NCBI GenBank assembly: GCA_947380295.1 | Contig: CANCQK010000001.1 | Coordinates: forward strand, 1-64,000 | DNA from: Bdellovibrionales bacterium | GTDB lineage: Bacteria; Bdellovibrionota; UBA1018 | Length of the DNA stretch: 64,000 nucleotides | Direction: 5' to 3' | Shown: piece after piece, positions 36,017 through 45,835 of the stretch | How the letters are laid out: each line of letters starts with the position of its first letter | Position numbering within the stretch: the stretch's first letter is position 1 | Position numbers and translations under genes: made by a program | Notes under the pieces: generated by a model | Told to the model about the DNA's origin: nothing | What the model saw: only the letters and a program-made list of their open reading frames with translations | The model's database searches: none

Positions 36017-36033
36017 TTTTTAAGTTCATTATG

Positions 36034-36080
36034 AAAAGGCCGGGGCGGATTCAATGACTTCGTCTCGGCCTTTCTATTTT
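36034..36080 (+). terminator. Intrinsic terminator or attenuator after rpsU
   Basis: AAAGGCCG and CGGCCTTT form an eight-base-pair stem, extended inward by GGGCG against CGTCT with two G-U pairs. CTATTTTT follows. It lies between rpsU and the yqeY-like gene and would reduce read-through into dnaG and rpoD, as in the classical rpsU operon. Confidence 0.8.
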
Positions 36081-36102
36081 TGAGTTACAAAAGGAAGATC
36101 TT

Positions 36103-36555
36103 ATGGCTACCTTAAAAGAGCGTCTCTCAGAACAAATGAAAACAGCGATGAAGTCTGCCGATAAGGAGACTTTGGCCTTTGCTCGAAATCTTCACGCAGC
36201 GGTCCGTAAAAAGGAAATTGACGATCGCATTGACTTAGATGATGCGGGCTTCATTAAAATCGTGACGACCTCAGCCAAGCAGCGCCAAGATTCGATTGAT
36301 CAGTTTAGGCAAGGTGGCCGAGAAGATCTTGTGGCCAAAGAAGAGGCCGAACTTAAGTTTCTTCAGTCATTTCTTCCAGCTCAAATGGACGAGGCTGAAG
36401 TTCGTAGGCTTGTGGATTGGGCAATTGCAGAAGCAAAAGCGACTGGACCGAAAGATCTGGGCGCAGTGATGAAAGTTTTACTCCCTAAAGTACAGGGTCG
36501 GGCTGATGGCAAATGGGTGAATCAATTGGTCCGCGAAAAAATCGGGCAGAGCTAG
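36103..36555 (+). CDS. GatB/YqeY domain protein
   Basis: The protein has 150 residues. TLKERLSEQMKTAMKSADKE and the GEEF-free helical bundle ending [19 protein letters not shown] match the YqeY family, related to the C-terminal tRNA-binding region of GatB. LKFLQSFLPAQMDEAEVRRL is the conserved middle. It probably binds tRNA. It sits between rpsU and dnaG, and the dnaG start lies inside its 3' end (43-base overlap). Confidence 0.9.
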   Translation: MATLKERLSEQMKTAMKSADKETLAFARNLHAAVRKKEIDDRIDLDDAGFIKIVTTSAKQRQDSIDQFRQGGREDLVAKEEAELKFLQSFLPAQMDEAEVRRLVDWAIAEAKATGPKDLGAVMKVLLPKVQGRADGKWVNQLVREKIGQS

Positions 36556-38399
36556 GCGACCTCGTTCGCAGAGTTAAAGACGCGGTCAATCTGGTCGAGG
36601 TGGTTGGAGAAAATGTTGTTCTCCGAAAAACCGGAGCCAACTATGTGGGGCTCTGTCCTTTTCATTCAGAGCGCACCCCGTCGTTTAGCGTGAACGAGAA
36701 TAAACAGCTCTATCATTGCTATGGATGTAAAAAGGGCGGAGATCTCGTCACTTTTGTGATGGAGAATTCTGCCCTGAGCTTTCAAGAAGCATTGGAAGAG
36801 CTTGCCGAGCGGGCTAGAATTCCACTTCCGTCGGGATGGGGTTCTGCCGATGGGGGCGGGGCGAATTCTGAGCAAAAGCAGAAGGCTCAGGAGAAACTGG
36901 CTCTGGCGCACCGACTCAACCGCTTTTCAGCCTCCTACTTCAGAAGCGCGCTAAAAAATAATCCTCAAGCCAGTCACTACTTATCTCTTCGTGGTGTTGG
37001 AGCTGAAGTACAGGAGGCCTTTTATTTGGGTGTAGCTCCTGAGGGTTGGGATCATTTGGCGACCTACTTTGCTCAAAAAAAGGCGCCCATTGATCTAGCG
37101 AACGAACTCGGCTTGGTTCGAACCTCGGCCAAAGGGACATTTGATGTGTTTCGGAATCGGGTGATTTTTCCAATTCTGAATATTCGAGGTAAAGTCGCCG
37201 GATTTGGTGGGAGAATTTTATCCGAACAAGATCAGCCCAAGTATTTAAATTCGCCCGAGTCGCTAGTGTATCATAAGAGCAAGCTCGCCTTTGGACTTTA
37301 TCAAGCACAAAAGTTTATTAGAGAAAAAGACGAATTGATCTTAGTCGAGGGGTATTTTGACGTACTTACCCTTTATGCAGCAGGATTTAAGAATGTGGTC
37401 GCAACTTGTGGAACTGCTCTAACACCCGATCATTTGCAAGCATTTAAGCGGCTGGCGAGTCGATTGGTGGTTGTTTTTGATGGTGATGCAGCTGGAATTG
37501 CAGCCACGATCAAGGCTATGGAGACGGGTTTGGATCAAGGCTGGGTGCTTCAAGGGGTGAGGTTGCCAGATGGGCTTGATCCGGATGAGATTCTGCTTGA
37601 TCCGGAGACCGGGCAGTTGCGCCCGGGGGGGCATGAGCAATTGACGACTTTGATTCAGGATGCGCGACCGATTTTAGATGCAGAGATTGAGGATGCGATC
37701 CAATCTGCTTCGAGAGATCCTGAGGCGCAAACGCAGGCTTTAAAGAAAATTGGAAAATGGTTATCGCGATTGAACGACCCTGTGGGTCGGGAGCTTCGCC
37801 TGGAGCGGATTCAAAAGGAAATGAAGGTTTCGCGGGCTTTGATTTTAGGCGCGATTGGTGGAGGGGGAGCTTCGCCTCCTTCTCTTCAAGTTAGGTCTCC
37901 TGGGCCGAAAATTACTGCGATAAATTCCAGTCCGGCTTTGCCCCCTAAAACTCAGCGTTTAGGGGTGGTAGATCGAGTCTTGATTGCTGGATTGGCTCAA
38001 GGGGGAGCCTGCCTAAATATTTTTCTTGAGGCTCAAGATCGTCTTCCTCCGGGACTTGATCTGGCGAGTCTGTTAGAGTATCCGCCCGCTAGTGAGTGGT
38101 TAAGGAAACACGGGGCGGACTTAAAAAACTTAGATTGGAGTGAATCTGACGATCAAATTCGATCGGTGATGACAGGAGTAATGGTGTCCGAAGGGGCATC
38201 AATTCAGTTGGAGCAATTTAAAGAGGTAGTTTTTAAGAGCTTAGCCAAGAAGTGGGCACGATTTTCGCAACAGATAAAACGGCAGATCGACCAGTCAGAA
38301 GCTAAGAATGACGCTGGCTTGCAGGCAAAACTCATGAAAGATTACCTTGACGTTCAGCGCAAAATGAAGGAATTTAACAGCTTCTATGACGAAGAATAA
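36513..38399 (+). CDS. dnaG: DNA primase
   Basis: The protein has 628 residues. The N-terminal CHC2-type zinc finger is [11 protein letters not shown] with HCYGCKKGG. The TOPRIM part has [31 protein letters not shown] and [13 protein letters not shown]. The C-terminal helicase-interaction part is divergent and ends [16 protein letters not shown]. It makes RNA primers at the fork. The first in-frame ATG is 36513, inside the yqeY gene, and no other ATG precedes the zinc finger. It overlaps rpoD by 14 bases. Confidence 0.95.
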   Translation: MGESIGPRKNRAELGDLVRRVKDAVNLVEVVGENVVLRKTGANYVGLCPFHSERTPSFSVNENKQLYHCYGCKKGGDLVTFVMENSALSFQEALEELAERARIPLPSGWGSADGGGANSEQKQKAQEKLALAHRLNRFSASYFRSALKNNPQASHYLSLRGVGAEVQEAFYLGVAPEGWDHLATYFAQKKAPIDLANELGLVRTSAKGTFDVFRNRVIFPILNIRGKVAGFGGRILSEQDQPKYLNSPESLVYHKSKLAFGLYQAQKFIREKDELILVEGYFDVLTLYAAGFKNVVATCGTALTPDHLQAFKRLASRLVVVFDGDAAGIAATIKAMETGLDQGWVLQGVRLPDGLDPDEILLDPETGQLRPGGHEQLTTLIQDARPILDAEIEDAIQSASRDPEAQTQALKKIGKWLSRLNDPVGRELRLERIQKEMKVSRALILGAIGGGGASPPSLQVRSPGPKITAINSSPALPPKTQRLGVVDRVLIAGLAQGGACLNIFLEAQDRLPPGLDLASLLEYPPASEWLRKHGADLKNLDWSESDDQIRSVMTGVMVSEGASIQLEQFKEVVFKSLAKKWARFSQQIKRQIDQSEAKNDAGLQAKLMKDYLDVQRKMKEFNSFYDEE

Positions 38400-40221
38400 G
38401 GACGCCACCTTGTCCTCTCAAAAATCTGAGAGTGGAAACAGTTTAAGTAGAAATAAAGAAATCAAAAAGCTTCTCGACATGGGTGTCCAGCGTGGATACC
38501 TCAGCTACGAAGAGGTGAATGAGCTCATGCCACCGGAGATGATAACTCCAGAGGCCATTGATGAGGTCATGAATCTTCTGAGCGAAAGTGAAATCGAAGT
38601 CATTGATTCCGCAAAGCGTCCAAAAGACTCAGACGATGAAGAAGAGTCTGAGGAAGGTGCGCTTGGCCCTGGTAGCGCAGTAGGCGCCGAGGAGGGTGCT
38701 GAAGAGGGCGCAGTGGCCGCAGATCTGGCTCGAGGAGCTGATCCGGTTAAGTTGTATCTCAAAAAAATGGGAAGCGTTTCGCTTTTGACTCGCGAAGGCG
38801 AAGTCGAAATCGCAAAGCGCATTGAAGAAGGCGAAGTTGAAATTCTTCGTGCCTTGCTCGCCTCAACGCTTGGGACTCTGGCGATTGTCGATCTCGGCGA
38901 ACGGCTTGAAAGTGGCCGGACCAAAGTTAAAGATGTGATTCGTGGTGTGGACGAAGAGGTTTCACTGGATGACGAGAAAAAGTATCTCGAACGAGTGACT
39001 GCTGCGATTGCAAAAGTCAAAGCTCTCGTGAGCGTACAAGAAAAATTAGAGGAAGCACTTCCTGCCGAAGGGAAGAGGACTTCTAAGCAGAAGGATCAAA
39101 TCCAGCACGAGATTAAAAAGCGTGAAAAGGCTGTTGAAGCAGCTTTCGAGAATATCGCCTTTAATCGCAAGACGATTAATCAGCTTTCAGGTAAAATTAA
39201 GGGTTTTTGGGCTCGAGGTAAGGATTTAATCGACGAGCGTAAGCGTGTCTATGCTTTCCTTGGTCTCAAAGATCAAGCTGACGTCGATCAAGTGCGAGAA
39301 GAGTTGAATCAAGGGGCTGAAAGTCATCCTGCTCTTTGTCGCAAGTATGATGTGACGATTCCGAAGCTGACCCAGTTGCTTTCTCAGAATGAGGAAACTT
39401 GCAAGAAAGTTGATCGTTTAGAGGAAGAGGCTTGTATCTCGGTTGAAGAGTTGCGCAGAATTCACGACACGCTCACCATCGGCGAAAGAAAAGCGGACCA
39501 GGCTAAAAGTGAGTTAGTTGAGGCTAATCTTCGTCTCGTTGTTTCGATTGCGAAGAAATACACGAACCGCGGTCTCCAGTTCTTGGATCTGATCCAAGAA
39601 GGAAACATCGGTTTGATGAAAGCTGTGGATAAGTTCGAATACCGCCGTGGTTACAAATTCTCTACTTATGCGACGTGGTGGATTCGTCAGGCGATTACTC
39701 GTGCTATTGCCGACCAAGCGAGAACGATCCGAATTCCTGTTCATATGATCGAAACGATCAATAAGCTGATTCGGACTTCCCGCCTCTTGGTGCAGCAATT
39801 AGGGCGCGAGCCTACGCCTGAGGAAATCGCTGTGAAGATGGAACTTCCAGTTGATAAAGTTAGAAAAGTTCTGAAAATCGCGAAGGAACCGATCTCTCTC
39901 GAAACCCCAATTGGTGAAGAGGAAGATTCGTACTTAGGCGATTTTATCGAAGACAAAAAGATCATCAATCCTGCCGACGCAGTGATGAATATTAACCTCT
40001 CCGAACAAACTCGTAAGGTCCTTGCGACTTTGACTCCTCGTGAGGAGAAGGTTCTCCGAATGCGATTCGGGATTGGTGAAAAGTCTGACCACACCTTAGA
40101 AGAGGTTGGGCAGGATTTCTTCGTGACTCGTGAACGTATTAGACAGATTGAGGCAAAGGCGCTTCGTAAGCTTAGGCACCCATCGCGGGCCAAGCTTCTC
40201 AAAGCATTTATTGACTCATAA
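38386..40221 (+). CDS. rpoD: RNA polymerase primary sigma factor (sigma-70)
   Basis: The protein has 611 residues. Region 1.1 starts [20 protein letters not shown]. Region 2 is [20 protein letters not shown] to [20 protein letters not shown]. Region 3 and region 4 follow, with [20 protein letters not shown] and [21 protein letters not shown] strongly acidic, Glu/Gly/Ala-rich stretch at about residues 80-118 ([17 protein letters not shown]) separates region 1.1 from 1.2. It is the housekeeping sigma factor. The gene ends 7 bases before a tRNA gene. Confidence 0.97.
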   Translation: MTKNKDATLSSQKSESGNSLSRNKEIKKLLDMGVQRGYLSYEEVNELMPPEMITPEAIDEVMNLLSESEIEVIDSAKRPKDSDDEEESEEGALGPGSAVGAEEGAEEGAVAADLARGADPVKLYLKKMGSVSLLTREGEVEIAKRIEEGEVEILRALLASTLGTLAIVDLGERLESGRTKVKDVIRGVDEEVSLDDEKKYLERVTAAIAKVKALVSVQEKLEEALPAEGKRTSKQKDQIQHEIKKREKAVEAAFENIAFNRKTINQLSGKIKGFWARGKDLIDERKRVYAFLGLKDQADVDQVREELNQGAESHPALCRKYDVTIPKLTQLLSQNEETCKKVDRLEEEACISVEELRRIHDTLTIGERKADQAKSELVEANLRLVVSIAKKYTNRGLQFLDLIQEGNIGLMKAVDKFEYRRGYKFSTYATWWIRQAITRAIADQARTIRIPVHMIETINKLIRTSRLLVQQLGREPTPEEIAVKMELPVDKVRKVLKIAKEPISLETPIGEEEDSYLGDFIEDKKIINPADAVMNINLSEQTRKVLATLTPREEKVLRMRFGIGEKSDHTLEEVGQDFFVTRERIRQIEAKALRKLRHPSRAKLLKAFIDS

Positions 40222-40228
40222 TATCTGG

Positions 40229-40305
40229 AGGCCCATAGCTCAGCTGGTTAGAGCAGTCCGCTCATAACGGATTGGTCGTGGGTTCGAGTCCCCCTGGGCC
40301 TACCA
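40229..40305 (+). tRNA. tRNA with CAT anticodon (elongator Met or Ile2)
   Basis: The sequence folds into a cloverleaf. The acceptor stem AGGCCCA pairs with TGGGCCT, the D arm starts TAGCTCAGCTGG, the anticodon stem TCCG/CGGA holds the loop CTCATAA (anticodon CAT), the T loop is TTCGAGT, and CCA is encoded (40303-40305). The T stem has one T-C mismatch. It is not the initiator type: the first pair is A-T and the anticodon stem lacks three G-C pairs. Whether C34 is changed to lysidine (Ile2) cannot be told from DNA. The gene lies directly behind rpoD. Confidence 0.93.
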
Positions 40306-40330
40306 GTCTATTTCATTACTCAAGAAAAAC

Positions 40331-41569
40331 TTAGGTTCCTCGAGTAGGGATCTTTAAGATTTGGCCGGGACGAATAGGGCGTTTGTGCAGCGAATTGTTC
40401 GCACTGATGGACTGTGGGGTAACGTTGAATCGTTTCGCGATTTGAGTGAGGCGGTCGCCGCGTTTGACGCGGTAGCGCACAATTCGCGATTTCTTGTAAA
40501 TCCGGTTTGAAAGTTTAAATTGTGCGAGTTGAACTTTCCCGGCGTCGAAGTTCTGAGCATATTCTTCGGGTACCCAAACCTCATAATGGTGGACTCTGGG
40601 TGGTGTAAAGTCAGTTCTGAGGTTAGGATTCAGTCTTTTGAGCTCGCTAACGGGGAGTTTTATGAGGGTGGCGACCTCGGTGAGGCGAGCAGGGGATGGT
40701 ACTTCAATAGCATGAAGGTTGGGATATTTTTCCGACTCGGGTTCGGCGAAGCTGTAATACGCTGGATTTTCACCAATTTCGATAGCGGCTAAAAATTTTG
40801 GGATGTAGTCAGCTGTTTCTGCTGGGAGCACTCCGTGTTTGACCAGAGTCCAAAAGTCTCGACTCTTTCCTCTGATGACGGCATTCATAATCCGGAACTC
40901 TCCGGCGTTGTAGGCTGCAACGGCGAGGTACCAGGAGCCAAAAATATTGTATAGATCTCTTAAGTATTTGGCCGCTGCCTCTGTGGCGCGAATGGGATCA
41001 CGACGCTCGTCTGTATAAGGATTGACCTCGAGTCCGTACCTTTTACCAGTGGCGGGAATAAATTGCCAAACTCCTGCTGCCTTGGCCAGCGAGGTGGCCC
41101 GGGTGCTGTATCCGCTTTCAATCATTGCGAGATAATAGAGTTCAATTGGGAGTTGGTTTTGCTCTAGGACGTTTTCCACGACTTCGCGGTATTGATTCCC
41201 CTGATTTAAAAACTTTTGGAATCGTGCACGATCTTTTTGTGTGAAGTAAGTGATCCATTTTTTTACGTGATCATTCACTTCGAGAGGGAGATCTCCCAGG
41301 GCCGTTGGAGTTGAGTTTTGATGCTCTGTCTTGGCAATCTCCTTTTTGAGTTCTTTTTTTGGTTGCGGTTTTTCCGCCAGGAGGTCCTCGACTATTACTG
41401 TAGGTGGAGTGTTGTTTTGCTGGGGCGATGGAGTTGCAACCTCAATTTGAGGTGAGTTGACTCCTGCTTCTTGCCATTCTAGCTCGCTGGTAGCGCACCC
41501 GGCCAGCAGGCTATAATGAAGTACAACTAAACTCATTTGGATGGTTTTTTTGAATTGAGATGGTCCCAC
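40331..41569 (-). CDS. Membrane-bound lytic transglycosylase (MltD-like) with LysM domain
   Basis: The protein has 412 residues. The leader ends HYSLLAGCATSELEW, a lipobox, so it is anchored in the envelope. The SLT domain has YYLAMIESGYSTRATSLAKA (catalytic Glu), GVWQFIPATGKRYGL and AYNAGEFRIMNAV. The C-terminus is a LysM repeat (VKRGDRLTQIAKRFNVTPQS, RPIRPGQILKIP) that binds peptidoglycan, preceded by one degenerate LysM-like segment. It cleaves glycan strands. The start could be 11 residues downstream of the first Met. It is convergent with the tRNA gene and divergent from the NIF3 gene. Confidence 0.9.
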   Translation of the reverse strand: MGPSQFKKTIQMSLVVLHYSLLAGCATSELEWQEAGVNSPQIEVATPSPQQNNTPPTVIVEDLLAEKPQPKKELKKEIAKTEHQNSTPTALGDLPLEVNDHVKKWITYFTQKDRARFQKFLNQGNQYREVVENVLEQNQLPIELYYLAMIESGYSTRATSLAKAAGVWQFIPATGKRYGLEVNPYTDERRDPIRATEAAAKYLRDLYNIFGSWYLAVAAYNAGEFRIMNAVIRGKSRDFWTLVKHGVLPAETADYIPKFLAAIEIGENPAYYSFAEPESEKYPNLHAIEVPSPARLTEVATLIKLPVSELKRLNPNLRTDFTPPRVHHYEVWVPEEYAQNFDAGKVQLAQFKLSNRIYKKSRIVRYRVKRGDRLTQIAKRFNVTPQSISANNSLHKRPIRPGQILKIPTRGT

Positions 41570-41669
41570 CGAGAAATCATGTCAGGAAGAAAAAACAAAA
41601 TCAAAGAATATCCTTGGGCAAAAATACGAACAATAATCTTGACTTAGTGCGAGATGCTCACTAACCCGA

Positions 41670-42512
41670 ATGTCTATGACTGCAAAAAACGCGAAATTGG
41701 TGGCAGATATTCTTAACTTTCTCGAAGAGCGGGCCCCTTCTTCGACAGCAGAGGATTGGGACAATGTTGGACTCCTGGTGGGAGATCCCGCGTGGAGCAC
41801 GTCAGGCGCAGTGGTTTCAGTTGACTTGACTCAAGAGGCGATCGACTTAGCCACTGAAAATGGAATTCATCTAATTATTAACCATCACCCCTGCTTCTTT
41901 CCAAAAAACCAAGGAATATCGAGGTGGGTACCTGGGACTTTGGCTTACGAAGCGATGCGACGAGGGATCGCGGTCATTGCCTGCCACACAAACTTTGATC
42001 GTTCAGCTCTAGAGGTCGTAGAGCAGGTGTCCAAGCGGTTAGGATTGGAACCTAAGGGCAGGCTTTTTGATACGGTTGACGAACAGCGGGTGAGCTCTGG
42101 CGAAAATAGGCTCGTTCCGGGGTCCGGATATGGCTTTTGGGGCGAATTTAGGCAGCCTAGGGCCTTTTCAGATCTAGCCAAAGATGTTAAAAACATATTT
42201 AAGGTAAATGGGTTTTGGATAACAAACCCGCCCCCTTCTCAAGTAGTTCGAATTGGATTTACAGCAGGGAAGGGTGCATCATTTGTGGAATCTGCTGCTT
42301 ACGTAAAGTGCGATTTGTACATTACGGGGGAGGTAGGTTATCACAACGCTCTCCAAGGTCAGCGTCTTGGTATGGCAGTGATGGAGCTTGGACACCGAGA
42401 CAGCGAAGGATTCTTTATAGAAACCATGAAGAGCTGGCTTTTGGGGTTTGAGCTGAGGGTGATTGATGTTCAAACGCCGACACAGATGATTTGGTCAGGA
42501 GGAAAGAAGTGA
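41670..42512 (+). CDS. NIF3-family dinuclear metal-centre protein
   Basis: The protein has 280 residues. SSTAEDWDNVGLLVGDP, IINHHPCFFPKN (two metal His) and AVIACHTNFDRSALEVVEQV are the N-terminal motifs, and LGHRDSEGFFIETMKSW holds the last metal ligands (His, Glu). It is the YbgI/NIF3/GTP cyclohydrolase I type 2-like hexamer. The molecular role is unsettled in the family. It is translationally coupled to the following zinc-ribbon gene by a GTGA overlap. Confidence 0.9.
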   Translation: MSMTAKNAKLVADILNFLEERAPSSTAEDWDNVGLLVGDPAWSTSGAVVSVDLTQEAIDLATENGIHLIINHHPCFFPKNQGISRWVPGTLAYEAMRRGIAVIACHTNFDRSALEVVEQVSKRLGLEPKGRLFDTVDEQRVSSGENRLVPGSGYGFWGEFRQPRAFSDLAKDVKNIFKVNGFWITNPPPSQVVRIGFTAGKGASFVESAAYVKCDLYITGEVGYHNALQGQRLGMAVMELGHRDSEGFFIETMKSWLLGFELRVIDVQTPTQMIWSGGKK

Positions 42513-43276
42513 ATCAGCCGCTCCCGTTAGTCGAACAGCTCAAGAAATTAGAAAAGTTGCAAGAACTAGATTTGAAAATCGATGCCATTCGAAAAGATCA
42601 AAAAGTTCTGCCTACGTCCCTCAAAACTGCTGAAGATGCTTTGAAAAAAGTGAAGGCAGCTTTTGACGCCAAGCAAAACCAAGTGGCAGAACTCGAAAAG
42701 GTGAGCCGGCAGACCGCCGCTGCCTTTGAATTGAATCAGGAGCGATTGACTCGTTCGGGATCAAAACTGGAGTCAGTCCAGAATAGCCAAGAATTCCAAG
42801 CAGCTTCCAAAGAAGTTGATCAGTTGAAGAAGCTTGCTCTAAGTCTAGAAGAGCAGAAGAAGAAGTCTGCATCTGATGTAGAACTCGCTCAAAAGGAACT
42901 CGAAATCCTAAAGGGTGAGATGGAAAAGATCGAGTCTGAGCACGGGCGCCAATCCCAGACGGTCTCCGGTCAGAGCCAAGCTCTGGGTGTAGACTTGAAT
43001 CAGCTAGTCTCAGAGCGGGCGCAATTTTTGCCTGGCGTCGAGCCTCGTTTGATTTCCCAGTACGATCGGATTCGCAACGCTCGTGGCGGTGTTGGAATCG
43101 TTCCTGCCGTGAGTGGTCGTTGCCGGGCTTGTAATATGCTGGTTCCTCCGCAGCTCTACATTGAGCTTCAGAAGGGGAATGTTCTTCATCAGTGCCCGAG
43201 CTGCAATCGAATTCTTTTTGTTCCTGCAGCTACACAAGAGAGCGCAACAGAGTCCTCTCCTGCTGTGAATCATTAG
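42509..43276 (+). CDS. Coiled-coil protein with C4 zinc ribbon (CT398-like)
   Basis: The protein has 255 residues. A long helical hairpin from about 15 to 170 (QELDLKIDAIRKDQK, EFQAASKEVDQLKKLALSL) is followed by GRCRACNMLVPPQLYIEL and HQCPSCNRILF, a four-Cys zinc ribbon. This is the CT398/C4-type family often coupled to NIF3 genes, as here. GTG 42509 is chosen because AGGAGG lies 6 bases upstream and the overlap with the NIF3 stop is GTGA. A role in nucleic-acid or secretion processes has been suggested for relatives. Confidence 0.85.
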   Translation: MNQPLPLVEQLKKLEKLQELDLKIDAIRKDQKVLPTSLKTAEDALKKVKAAFDAKQNQVAELEKVSRQTAAAFELNQERLTRSGSKLESVQNSQEFQAASKEVDQLKKLALSLEEQKKKSASDVELAQKELEILKGEMEKIESEHGRQSQTVSGQSQALGVDLNQLVSERAQFLPGVEPRLISQYDRIRNARGGVGIVPAVSGRCRACNMLVPPQLYIELQKGNVLHQCPSCNRILFVPAATQESATESSPAVNH

Positions 43277-43335
43277 TTTTGTTTTTTGCTCTCATCTTGG
43301 CTTTCGGGCTGAGGGGAGAGCATTGTTAAAAAATT

Positions 43336-43732
43336 ACGCAAGACGGGCGATCGCTGACAGGGGTAACTCTGTGGGAGGAAAGTCCGGGCTCCAAAAAGCA
43401 AGGTACTGGCTAACGGCCAGGCGTTGATTGGGTGACTGATCGGCGACGGAAAGTGCAACAGAAAATAAACCGCCGTGTTTAGGACTTGTTCTAGACGCGG
43501 TAAGGGCGAAACGGTGGGGTAAGAGCCCACCGCGCCCCTGGTGACAGGGGTGGCACGGCAAACCCTACCTGGAGCAAGGCCAAATAGGGAGGTTTCGGTT
43601 TGCTAGACCAATACCTCCGGGTAAGGCCGCTAGAGGCTCACGGCAACGTGAGTTCGAGAGGAATGATCGCCTCCACCTTGATTGAGCGAAGAGCTCAGGG
43701 GTGAAGACAGAACCCGGCTTACAGTCTTGCGT
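43336..43732 (+). ncRNA. rnpB: RNase P RNA (bacterial type A)
   Basis: The conserved core GAGGAAAGTCCGGGCTCC lies near the 5' end (43375-43392), and GGGTAAGGCCGC and ACAGAACCCGGCTTACAG lie at later conserved positions. The termini ACGCAAGAC (43336-43344) and GTCTTGCGT (43724-43732) pair to form helix P1. The length of about 397 bases is normal for type A. It is the catalytic RNA of tRNA 5' maturation. It stands between the zinc-ribbon gene and speA, with no protein gene within. Confidence 0.95.
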
Positions 43733-43740
43733 ATTTTTTT
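43733..43740 (+). terminator. U-tract behind rnpB
   Basis: Helix P1 of RNase P RNA is followed directly by ATTTTTTT. Together they can act as an intrinsic terminator. There is no separate hairpin. Confidence 0.5.
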
Positions 43741-43791
43741 AATGGTTGACTCATTTAATCTTTGCGACGCAGCTCATGAGATGATAAAGCC

Positions 43792-45813
43792 GTGACAATG
43801 AAAACATGGAGCGTGTCTGATTCACTAAAGTTGTATAATATTGAAAACTGGGGCGACCAATACTTCAGTATCAATCCTAGCGGGAATATGACCGTTCATC
43901 CTCGGCGTGGCGAGGGGCCAGGGGTAGACATTAAGAGCGTCATTGACGAAGTTCGTGCGCAGAATGTCGGCTTACCTGTTTTAATTCGTTTCCAAGATAT
44001 TATCCGCCATCGCGTCGTTACTCTGAATGAAGCGTTCAGAAGGTCGATCGCTGAGTTCGGCTACAAGGGTAAATATCAGGGTGTCTATCCTATTAAAGTG
44101 AATCAAATGCGTGAGGTCGTCGAGGAGATCGTCGATGCAGGGCGTCCTTATGACTTCGGTCTTGAGGCAGGGTCCAAGGGTGAGCTCGCCGTCGTCGTTG
44201 CGATGAATACTCCTCCTCAGGCGCTCGTGATCTGTAACGGCTATAAAGATTACGCATTCATCAAGACGGCTTTGATGGGACTCAAGCTGGGTAAAAAAGT
44301 CATCATCGTTGTTGAAAAGCTTTCAGAACTCTACCAAGTGATTTCTGTGGCTAAAGAGTTAGGCGTAACTCCGCTCATTGGGATTCGCTCCAAGCTTTAC
44401 TCCAAGGGGAGCGGCAAGTGGGAGTCGAGCGGTGGCGAATTTGCTAAGTTCGGCCTGACCACGCCAGAGTTGCTTCACGCTGTGAATGTTCTACGCCAGG
44501 AAGGTTTGCAAGATAGCTTCAAGCTCTTGCATTTTCACATCGGCTCTCAGGTAACCAACATTAAGAGTATTAAAGATGCCGTTAAAGAGGGCACACGAAT
44601 TTACGCAAAGCTTCAAAAAATGGGGCTCAACCTAGAGTATCTGGATGTGGGCGGTGGATTGGGCGTCGACTACGATGGATCTCGTACGAGCTTTGATAGT
44701 TCGACCAACTATTCCTTAGCAGAGTATGTGAGTGACGTTGTTTACTCCATTCAGGAAATTTGCCAAGCGGAAGAAGTCTCTGAGCCAAACATTGTTTCGG
44801 AAAGCGGTCGAGCCTTGGTCGCTCACCATTCGGTTTTGGTGGTGAACGTTTTCGGGAATATTGAGGTCGGTGCAACTCCGATTGCAATGCAAGAAACTCC
44901 TGACGAAGAAGAAGTTGTGAAAGAAATGCGATATCTTTCAAAGCACTTGTCGTCAAAGAATCTCTTGGAGCATTTTCACGACGCTGTTCAAAGAAAAGAC
45001 GAAGCACTTAGTATGTTTAAGCTGGGCTTTTTGTCTCTCGAGGACAAGGCTAAGGTCGAATTTCTATTCTGGCAGATTTGCAAAGTGATTCATAAAAATG
45101 CTGCTGGATTGAAGTACGTCCCAGATGAGGTTGAAGCTCTCAATAAGCAGCTGGCCGATCAATACTTGTGCAATTTCTCACTGTTTCAATCGATTCCGGA
45201 TCACTGGGCAATTCAGCACTTGTTCCCAATTGCGCCGATCCATCGACATGATGAGCATCCGTCCCGAGAAGCAACCTTGGTGGATATCACCTGTGACTCG
45301 GATGGAAAGGTGAATAAGTTCATCGACCTTCGGGACATTAAGGATACTTTGCCACTCCATGAGTTTAAGAGCCAGGAGCCTTACTATCTGGGTTTCTTCT
45401 TAATGGGTGCGTACCAGGATATTATGGGCGATCTTCATAATCTTTTTGGTCGGGTAAATGAAGTTCATGTTTTCTTAGATGAGACCGAGCCGGGTGGATA
45501 TTATATTGAAGAAGTGATCAAGGGTAACACCATTGCAGGTGTTCTTTCTTGGATTCAATATAGCTCCACTGATCTCGAAAAGCGCGTGAAAGAGCAAATT
45601 GACTCTCGAGTACGAGAAGGTCAAATCAAGCCGAGAGAAGGGGTTGACCTTCAGAACTTCTACGAGGAAGTGCTTTATGGCTACACCTACGTAGATTACG
45701 ATAAGCAATCTAAGCTCAACGCTCATTCAGTTGAAACTGCGATGAGAGATTCCACTGAGGCTGCGGTTCATGATATGGCTTATCACACTGGGAATGATCC
45801 AATATTGAATTGA
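43792..45813 (+). CDS. speA: Biosynthetic arginine decarboxylase
   Basis: The protein has 673 residues, the length of the SpeA family (PLP fold III). YQGVYPIKVNQMREVVEEIV carries the PLP lysine, LLHFHIGSQVTNIKSIKD the cofactor His region, and YLDVGGGLGVDYDGSRTSF the phosphate loop. C-terminal GYTYVDYDKQSKLNAHSVET is typical. It makes agmatine for polyamines. The start is GTG 43792 or ATG 43798; neither has a good ribosome-binding site. It is followed by hpd after 22 bases. Confidence 0.95.
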   Translation: MTMKTWSVSDSLKLYNIENWGDQYFSINPSGNMTVHPRRGEGPGVDIKSVIDEVRAQNVGLPVLIRFQDIIRHRVVTLNEAFRRSIAEFGYKGKYQGVYPIKVNQMREVVEEIVDAGRPYDFGLEAGSKGELAVVVAMNTPPQALVICNGYKDYAFIKTALMGLKLGKKVIIVVEKLSELYQVISVAKELGVTPLIGIRSKLYSKGSGKWESSGGEFAKFGLTTPELLHAVNVLRQEGLQDSFKLLHFHIGSQVTNIKSIKDAVKEGTRIYAKLQKMGLNLEYLDVGGGLGVDYDGSRTSFDSSTNYSLAEYVSDVVYSIQEICQAEEVSEPNIVSESGRALVAHHSVLVVNVFGNIEVGATPIAMQETPDEEEVVKEMRYLSKHLSSKNLLEHFHDAVQRKDEALSMFKLGFLSLEDKAKVEFLFWQICKVIHKNAAGLKYVPDEVEALNKQLADQYLCNFSLFQSIPDHWAIQHLFPIAPIHRHDEHPSREATLVDITCDSDGKVNKFIDLRDIKDTLPLHEFKSQEPYYLGFFLMGAYQDIMGDLHNLFGRVNEVHVFLDETEPGGYYIEEVIKGNTIAGVLSWIQYSSTDLEKRVKEQIDSRVREGQIKPREGVDLQNFYEEVLYGYTYVDYDKQSKLNAHSVETAMRDSTEAAVHDMAYHTGNDPILN

Positions 45814-45835
45814 ACTAAAAACCGGGGGGTTAAAA

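Noticed and set aside
38505..39020. 171-codon minus-strand open frame inside rpoD
   Set aside because: Ser-rich low-complexity translation mirrors the acidic repeats of rpoD on the other strand; no start signal.
43273..43561. Two short minus-strand open frames
   Set aside because: They are antisense to the RNase P RNA gene, which explains the conservation and structure there.
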